A stretch of DNA of 8,764 nt from Geopsychrobacter sp. (GTDB lineage Bacteria; Desulfobacterota; Desulfuromonadia; Desulfuromonadales; Geopsychrobacteraceae): NCBI GenBank assembly GCA_030620915.1, contig JAUXIR010000043.1, forward strand, positions 1 through 8,764, in the 5' to 3' direction. The position numbers were made by a program, and so were the translations under genes. The notes below the pieces were generated by a model that saw nothing but the letters and a program-made list of their open reading frames with translations, ran no database searches and was not told where the DNA came from. Every line of letters starts with the position of its first letter. Position 1 is the first letter of the stretch. Of the stretch, positions 1 through 5,047 are shown one piece after another.

Positions 1-596
1 AGGCGATCTGGGAGAAGCTCAAACGGAACGCCGACGACAAGCAGGCGATCATGGACCATCCGGCGCGCTACGCCCTGGTCGAACTGGTCAACCTGCATGA
101 TGCCGGACTCGAGTTTGAGGCGATTCACCGCGTGCTGTTCGATATTGATCCGACACAGTTGCTGCGCGAGATGGATCGTTGGTTCAACGCACGCGGCGAA
201 GGGTTCAGCTATACCTCCTGTGATAATCTTGCGGCGGCGCAAACCCTTGGCTCAGCGGCTAAAGAGGGGCAAGGATTCTGTATCACCCTCGCCGGGGATT
301 ACGGCTTTTGTCAGCTCAAGAACCCGCAATTGACCCTGGATGTGGCCAGTCTGCAGGCCTTTCTCGACAGCTATCTGTCCGCACAGCCGAAGGCACGGAT
401 CGATTATATCCACGGCGAAGAGACGGTGAGCAGTCTCGGCAAACAGGCCAACAATGCCGGGTTCTATCTGCCGGCCATCTCGAAGAATAATTTCTTTCGC
501 ACCATCATCATCGACGGCGCGCTGCCACGTAAAACCTTTTCGATGGGTGAAGCCGACGAAAAACGGTTCTATCTGGAATGTCGCGCAATTCGATAA
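1..596 (+). CDS. DUF1015-family protein, C-terminal part (5' end outside window)
   Basis: The reading frame is open from base 3 with no ATG, GTG or TTG before the ATG at 51. The gene therefore almost certainly starts upstream and about 197 C-terminal residues are visible; the family is usually about 400 residues or longer. Family resemblance comes from the block HPARYALVELVNLHD, followed by FEAIHRVLF (recalled as a conserved DUF1015 segment), and from the C-terminal signature LPRKTFSMGEA then EKRFYLECR, which is typical of bacterial DUF1015 proteins. No signal peptide or membrane segment is visible in this part, so a cytoplasmic protein is likely. The biochemical function of the family is not established to my knowledge. 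It ends in TAA at 594-596, 58 bases before the HAD gene on the same strand; the two may be co-transcribed. The DUF1015 assignment is from memory of the motifs. Confidence 0.75.
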   Translation, partial: AIWEKLKRNADDKQAIMDHPARYALVELVNLHDAGLEFEAIHRVLFDIDPTQLLREMDRWFNARGEGFSYTSCDNLAAAQTLGSAAKEGQGFCITLAGDYGFCQLKNPQLTLDVASLQAFLDSYLSAQPKARIDYIHGEETVSSLGKQANNAGFYLPAISKNNFFRTIIIDGALPRKTFSMGEADEKRFYLECRAIR

Positions 597-641
597 TCCA
601 TTGAAGTCGGGTGAATGAACGCTGCTTACTAATTAACTGGC

Positions 642-645
642 GGAG
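642..645 (+). promoter_or_regulatory. Shine-Dalgarno site (GGAG) supporting a GTG start
   Basis: GGAG lies 9 bases ahead of the GTG at 655. No ATG in this frame lies near enough to give an alternative, and the HAD motif I begins only eight residues after this start, so GTG at 655 is the natural initiation codon. Confidence 0.6.
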
Positions 646-654
646 ATCAAGATT

Positions 655-1266
655 GTGTCGCAGATCAAGCATGTTGTATTTGATCTTGGTAAGGTCCTGG
701 TCGACTTTTCCTATAGTCAGCTGTTTCCGCTGCTGCGGCGGCGCGGAGCCTTGATCCGTGACGTGGAAGACTTTGCCAGCCGGATCAGACTGATCGACTA
801 CGAGCTCGGGCGCATTTCAACCGATGAATTTCTGCAAGGTATCAACGCCCTGCTCAGTGCACCACTCGATGCAGACGAACTAAAAAATGTCTGGTGCAAC
901 ATCTTCACCCCGATACCACAGATGCTGACCCTGGCGCGCCAACTTCACGACCAAGTCGGGGTCTACATCATCTCAAACACCGGTGAAATTCACTGGGATT
1001 ATCTGCGCGAGCGTTTTCTCCTGGCTGATCTGAGCACGGATGGCTTCGCCTCCTGCGAGGTCGGCCATATGAAACCGGTGGCGGCGATCTACACCGCCGC
1101 GGAAAAACGCTTCGACTTTACCCCCGAAGAGGCGGTATTCATCGACGACCGCCAGGAGAATGTTGCCGGAGCCGAGGCCTGTGGTTGGCGAGCCATCCAG
1201 CATCTAAGCTATGGGCAGACCCGCGACGCCTTGATCGGCCTGGGGCTCGATCTGCCCGCCGGATAG
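655..1266 (+). CDS. HAD-superfamily hydrolase, YihX-like (HAD-IA) phosphatase
   Basis: A 203-residue cytoplasmic protein with all HAD landmarks in order. Motif I is FDLGKVLVDF (residues 9-18) with nucleophile Asp10; motif II is IISNT (105-109); motif III is Lys140-Pro141; motif IV is VFIDD (161-165). The cap inserts after motif I, as in subfamily I, and overall length matches the YihX (glucose-1-phosphatase) and haloacid-dehalogenase-like group. Position +2 after the nucleophile, where most HAD phosphatases have the general acid/base Asp, is Gly12; the same DLG form occurs in YihX-type proteins, so this is not decay. The substrate is likely a small phosphorylated metabolite but cannot be named. 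The GTG start is supported by GGAG at 642-645. It ends in a TAG stop, which matters for interpreting the TAG inside the next gene. It sits between the DUF1015 gene and a new promoter. Confidence 0.85.
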   Translation: MSQIKHVVFDLGKVLVDFSYSQLFPLLRRRGALIRDVEDFASRIRLIDYELGRISTDEFLQGINALLSAPLDADELKNVWCNIFTPIPQMLTLARQLHDQVGVYIISNTGEIHWDYLRERFLLADLSTDGFASCEVGHMKPVAAIYTAAEKRFDFTPEEAVFIDDRQENVAGAEACGWRAIQHLSYGQTRDALIGLGLDLPAG

Positions 1267-1341
1267 TTGTCTCAGCCACCCTCTTCCGGGCAAACTTCTG
1301 CTAGACTCCTTAAGCTTGTTGCACAGAAAAATAGCACCCCA

Positions 1342-1370
1342 TTGCAATAAATAACCATTCTAGTCATAAT
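1342..1370 (+). promoter_or_regulatory. Putative sigma70-type promoter for the TVP38-oxidoreductase unit
   Basis: TTGCAA (1342-1347) and CATAAT (1365-1370) are separated by exactly 17 bases, each close to the -35 and -10 consensus, inside an AT-rich patch in otherwise GC-rich DNA. Transcription would start near 1377 and give a leader of about 90 bases before the ATG at 1468. The leader holds two short GC stems: CCCG/CGGG (1391-1404) and GGGC-TGTT-GCCC (1441-1452). The second sits directly before the Shine-Dalgarno sequence. No riboswitch class is recognised. The rest of 1267-1467 shows no gene. Confidence 0.55.
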
Positions 1371-1467
1371 CAAGTCAGAGACAATGACTTCCCGGTCACG
1401 CGGGATTCGTTCCGGGGTTGCTCCTGTCGACTGACAACCTGGGCTGTTGCCCGACGAGGAGGACCCA

Positions 1468-3684
1468 ATGAAGTACCTCAATGCCAAGACCATGTTGTTG
1501 CTGGCCATCGCCGGCGTGGTCGGCGTTTTTTTTATCTTCGACCTCGGTCAATACCTGACCCTCGACTATCTCAAACAACAACAAGCGGCCTTCGATAGCC
1601 TCTATCGGCAGCACCGCTTCACCATGCTCGGCGCCTAGGCCCTGATCTACATCCTGGTGACCGCTCTGTCACTGCCCGGGGCCACGGTCATGACCCTGGC
1701 AGGCGGTGCCTTCTTCGGCCTCTGGACGGCACTGCTGGTGGTCAGTTTCGCCAGCAGCATCGGCGCAACCCTGGCTTTTCTGGTCTCGCGCTTCCTGTTG
1801 CGTGACTGGGTCCTGGCCCGCTTCGGCGACAAGCTCTCCTCGATCAATCAAGGCGTTGAGAAGGAGGGGGCCTTCTACCTGTTCTCACTGCGACTGGTGC
1901 CGATCTTCCCCTTCTTTGTGATTAATCTGGCGATGGGTCTGACGCCGCTCAAGGCCGGGCTCTTCTATATCGTCAGCCAGATCGGCATGCTGCCGGGCAC
2001 CATGGTCTACGTCAACGCCGGCACCCAGATCGGACAACTCGACTCTGCCGCCGGTATCCTGTCATTGCCGATGATCCTCAGCTTTGTCCTGCTCGGCATC
2101 TTCCCCTTGCTGGCGAAAAAGATTCTCGGCGTCCTTAAGGCGCGCAAGGTCTATGCAAACTACAGCCGCCCCAAAAGTTTCGATTATAACCTGGTTGTCC
2201 TCGGTGCCGGCAGCGCCGGACTGGTTTCATCACTCATCGGCAGCGCCGTCAAGGCCAAGGTCGCCTTGATCGAAAAAGAGAAGATGGGCGGCGATTGCCT
2301 CAACACCGGTTGCGTGCCGAGCAAGGCGTTGATCCGTAGCGCCAAGATGGCGTCCTACGCCAAACGAGCGGCCGAATTCGGTTTCAAGAAACACGAACTC
2401 GAATTCGACTTTGCCGAGGTTATGGAGCGGGTGCAGCGGGTAATCGCCAAGGTCGAGCCGCACGACTCGGCCGAACGCTTCGAAAGCCTCGGCGTCGAGG
2501 TAATCCAGGGTTCGGCAACCATCAAGGATCCCTGGACCCTCGAGGTCAACGGCCGCAGCCTGACTACGCGCAACATCATCATTTCGACCGGTGCTCGCCC
2601 CTTTATCCCGCCAATCAAGGGCCTGGAGCAGGTCGACTACCTGACCTCCGACAACCTCTGGCAGCTGCGCGAACTCCCTGAAAAGCTGGTGGTCTTAGGT
2701 GGTGGTGCGATCGGCAGCGAGATGACCCAGGCCTTTGCTCGCCTCGGCAGTCGGGTGACCCAGGTCGAAATGGGTCCGCGCATCATCGGACGTGAAGACC
2801 CCGAGGTTGGCGAGTTCATCCGTCAGCGTTTTGAGGACGAAGGGATACGCGTGTTGACCGAGCATGCCGCCCGGGAAGTTGTTGTGCGTGACGGGAAGAA
2901 GCTGTTGTGCTGTGAGGCTCATGGCGCAATGGTCGAGATCGAATTTGACCAACTGTTGATCGCGGCCGGCAGACGCGCCAACGTTGAAGGCTTCGGCCTG
3001 CAGGAGCTTGATGTTGAAATCAGCCCGCGCGGCACCATCACCGCCGATCCGTTTTTACGCACCAACTATCCCAACCTCCTCTGTGCCGGTGATGTAACCG
3101 GTCCCTACCAGTTCACCCATACCGCCGGGCACCAGGCCTGGTATGCCGTAGTCAACGCCCTCTTCGGCTCGATCAAGAGTTTCAAGGTCGACTACCGCGT
3201 GATCCCCTGGTGCACCTTCACCGATGCCGAAGTGGCAAGGGTCGGACTGAGCGAAACCGAGGCCTTAGAACAGAAGATCCCGCATGAAATCACGCGCTAC
3301 GGCCTCGATGATCTCGACCGCGCCATCGCCGACAGCGAAGATCACGGCTGGGTCAAGGTGCTCACCAAACCGGGCAAGGACAAGATCCTCGGCGTAACCA
3401 TCGTCGGTCCGCATGCTGGCGACATGCTCTCTGAATTCGTGCTGGCGATGAAGCACAATTTGGGACTCAACAAGATCCTCGGCACCATCCACAGCTACCC
3501 AACCCTATCGGAGATGAACAAGATGGCCGCCGGACAATGGAAGAAAAATCATATCCCCGAAAATCTTCTGGTCTGGGTTGAACGCTACCTACGCTGGCAA
3601 CGGGGCGAGAAAGGGGGACCGGTTGAAACTTCTACTGAGCATACTGCTGATCTTGCTGACAGCAACCAGCGCCCTGGCCTTTGA
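1468..3684 (+). CDS. TVP38/VTT membrane domain fused to FAD/NAD(P) disulfide oxidoreductase (mercuric-reductase-like), with in-frame TAG
   Basis: The start is ATG 1468 with a strong GAGGAGG site at 1456-1462. Numbering codons from here (738 in all), codon 57 is TAG (1636-1638), yet coding similarity continues in the same frame on both sides. Residues 9-26 form a membrane helix. About 60-220 are a TVP38/VTT (SNARE-associated, DedA-like) domain with SLPGA, LAGGAFFG and the R142-x2-P-x2-PF core followed by N153 and G157. From about 240 comes a pyridine-nucleotide disulfide oxidoreductase: FAD-binding GAGSAG (246-251), redox pair CLNTGC (Cys277/Cys282), NAD(P)-binding GGGAIGSE (411-418), second FAD contact AGD (540-542) and the dimerisation domain. 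In the C-terminal HSYPTLSE motif (675-682) the residue before Pro is Tyr677 where lipoamide dehydrogenase has its catalytic His, which argues against lipoamide as substrate. The role is probably membrane-anchored electron transfer to a disulfide, metal or quinone; the true acceptor is unknown. If TAG stops translation, only GTG 1657, without a Shine-Dalgarno site, could restart it. Confidence 0.85.
1636..1638 (+). other. In-frame amber codon interrupting the TVP38-oxidoreductase gene
   Basis: TAG lies at codon 57, between ...TMLGA and ALIYILVTALSLPGA, where the TVP38 domain runs without a break in the same frame. A single base change from TAC or TAT (Tyr), TGG (Trp) or CAG (Gln) would create it; an aromatic residue would suit this membrane position. 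Candidate explanations are a nonsense mutation, a sequencing error or suppression. The upstream HAD gene ends in TAG, so wholesale reassignment of TAG is unlikely. Confidence 0.9.
3611..3617 (+). promoter_or_regulatory. Shine-Dalgarno site inside the oxidoreductase tail, fixing a TTG start
   Basis: AAGGGGG is followed by five bases and then TTG at 3623. Initiation there gives a perfect lipid-soluble signal peptide at the N-terminus, whereas the longer TTG start at 3578 would put 15 polar residues (NATYAGNGARKG and so on) ahead of it. This decides the start of the DUF547 gene. Confidence 0.7.
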
Positions 3685-4426
3685 TCAGCAGCACACAACC
3701 CTTGATGCCCTGCTGAAAAAGCATGTAACCTGGAACGCCGCCGGCGTCGCATCCGGGGTCGATTATGCCGGATTGCAACGGGACTGGCCGCAACTCAAGA
3801 GCTATCTTTCCGAGCTGTCAGCGGTCAGCCGGCACGAGTTTGACCGTTGGGGCAAACCGGCACGGCTGGCTTTCTTGATCAATGCCTACAACGCCTTTAC
3901 CATTCAGTTGATATTGGGCAGCTATCCTGACCTCACTTCGATCAAAGACCTGGGATCGCTCTTCTCATCGCCCTGGAGCAAGAGGTTCTTCAACCTGCTC
4001 GGCAAACGCCAAAGCCTCGACAATATTGAGCACGATCTCATCCGTGCCCCCGGCGCCTATGACGATCCACGCATCCATTTTGCGGTGGTCTGCGCCGCAA
4101 TCGGCTGCCCCGGTTTGCGCGCCGAGGCCTTCACCGCTGAACGGGTTGATGAGCAGCTCGAAGACAGTTTGCGGCGTTTTCTTTCGGATCAGAGCCGCAA
4201 CCGCTATAATGCACAGACTGGCCGCCTGGAGATCTCAAAGATTTTTGATTGGTACGCCGGTGATTTTGCGCGAGGTTTTCGTGGAAGAGACTCACTTCTC
4301 TCTTTCCTTGCAGACTATGCCGAGCTTCTGGCCCGCGATGAAACGGGTCGCAATAAAATCAGCAACGGGCAGATCGAAATCGACTACCTCGATTACGACT
4401 GGCACCTCAACAAGGCATCTCTCTAA
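3623..4426 (+). CDS. Secreted DUF547-domain protein
   Basis: With the TTG start the product has 267 residues. Residues 1-19 (MKLLL...TSALA) form a classical Sec signal peptide with Lys2, a Leu/Ile core and an ALA cleavage site before Phe20, so the mature protein should be periplasmic. DUF547 hallmarks follow: [14 protein letters not shown] (81-94), SIKDLG (106-111), [11 protein letters not shown] (131-141), [18 protein letters not shown] (148-165, with Cys157 and Cys162), [10 protein letters not shown] (206-215) and YLDYDWHLN near the end. The length fits the family. Its molecular function is not known; the two conserved cysteines and the Cys-x4-Cys spacing allow a redox or thiol role, but this is inference. 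It overlaps the oxidoreductase gene by 62 bases in another frame, which implies translational coupling and a shared job across the membrane. The SUI1 gene follows 13 bases later. Confidence 0.88.
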   Translation: MKLLLSILLILLTATSALAFDQQHTTLDALLKKHVTWNAAGVASGVDYAGLQRDWPQLKSYLSELSAVSRHEFDRWGKPARLAFLINAYNAFTIQLILGSYPDLTSIKDLGSLFSSPWSKRFFNLLGKRQSLDNIEHDLIRAPGAYDDPRIHFAVVCAAIGCPGLRAEAFTAERVDEQLEDSLRRFLSDQSRNRYNAQTGRLEISKIFDWYAGDFARGFRGRDSLLSFLADYAELLARDETGRNKISNGQIEIDYLDYDWHLNKASL

Positions 4427-4439
4427 TATTGGACGATCA

Positions 4440-4790
4440 ATGACAAACAGCAACAGCCGCCTGGTTTACTCAGACGAGATCGGGACCAACTGCCAAAAAT
4501 GCGGAAAAGTCCTAAAAAAATGTAGTTGCCAAACGGCCTCAAAGACCGGTGATGGTCAGGTGCGGGTCGAACGTCAGACCAAAGGCCGCAAGGGCAAAGG
4601 GGTCAGTCTGATCAGCGGCCTGCCCTTGGCTGCGGCCGAGCTGAAGGCCCTGGCCAAAGAGTTGAAACAGCGCTGCGGCTGTGGGGGGACGGTTAAGGAC
4701 GGGGTCATCGAAATCCAGACCGATCAGCGCGATCTGCTGATCGCTGAGTTGCAAAAAAAGGGCTATCAAGCCAAGAAGGCCGGGGGGTAA
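4440..4790 (+). CDS. yciH: SUI1/eIF1-family translation factor, YciH-like, with Cys-rich N-terminus
   Basis: A 116-residue protein. Residues about 41-112 are the SUI1 fold: [17 protein letters not shown] (42-58), a basic loop, then [14 protein letters not shown] (75-88), IEIQTDQRD and the end [13 protein letters not shown]. This CGCGGTVK-D pattern is diagnostic of YciH and eIF1. YciH acts on the 30S subunit and can discriminate against improper initiation complexes. The N-terminus adds Cys18-x2-Cys21-x6-Cys28-x-Cys30, which looks like a small zinc-binding knuckle; similar heads occur in several bacterial YciH proteins, while the short E. coli form differs. The ATG at 4440 has only a weak GGA (4431-4433) ahead, so translation may rely on coupling to DUF547, which ends 13 bases upstream. 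It has no obvious functional link to its redox neighbours and may simply be the last gene of the transcript. Confidence 0.9.
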   Translation: MTNSNSRLVYSDEIGTNCQKCGKVLKKCSCQTASKTGDGQVRVERQTKGRKGKGVSLISGLPLAAAELKALAKELKQRCGCGGTVKDGVIEIQTDQRDLLIAELQKKGYQAKKAGG

Positions 4791-5047
4791 AAACTCTTCA
4801 GGCTACTGACTTGCCCCATGCACCCCATATTCTTGCTGAACACTGCTTCCTGCGGCCCTAGGTGCTGGTGATATGAGCATTCTATAAATCCTTAACTAAA
4901 CCAAGATCCCCATGTGTCAGCATAGTTGCCGTTCGGCAGGGACTTCACTCTGGCTGCTAAGAGAAGAGTCCTTCATCCTCCAGTAGAAGCATCCTCCGGA
5001 CCCGCATTTACAACTAGTCGTTTTCAAGTCGTTCGCTGCAGCAGGTT
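4791..5047. other. Convergent intergenic region, no gene seen
   Basis: This is 257 bases between the stop of the SUI1 gene (+) and the stop of the GGDEF-EAL gene (-). No convincing coding frame, tRNA or CRISPR repeat is visible. It holds a small inverted repeat, TGCCGTTCGGCA (4927-4938), without a T-run on either side, so it is not a clear intrinsic terminator. Two short direct repeats are present: CATCCTCC (4974-4981 and 4990-4997), and TCGTTCGC (5029-5036 and 5051-5058, the second copy inside the end of the GGDEF-EAL gene). Both are too short to interpret. Confidence 0.6.

Noticed and set aside
1636..1638. TAG read as pyrrolysine
   Set aside because: No methylamine methyltransferase or Pyl gene is in view, the position is in a membrane segment of an unrelated family, and the adjacent HAD gene uses TAG as its stop. 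It cannot be excluded without the genome.
1657..1659. GTG 1657 as the true start of the oxidoreductase gene
   Set aside because: It has no Shine-Dalgarno site and would delete the first membrane helix of TVP38, while ATG 1468 in the same frame has a strong site and continuing similarity; only the TAG favours it.
4026..4439. An extension of the SUI1 frame upstream into the DUF547 gene
   Set aside because: The upstream part is a low-quality shadow of DUF547 coding DNA; SUI1 proteins start near the ATG at 4440.
4927..4938. Inverted repeat as an intrinsic terminator between the convergent genes
   Set aside because: The stem is only four to five pairs and no T-run follows on either strand.
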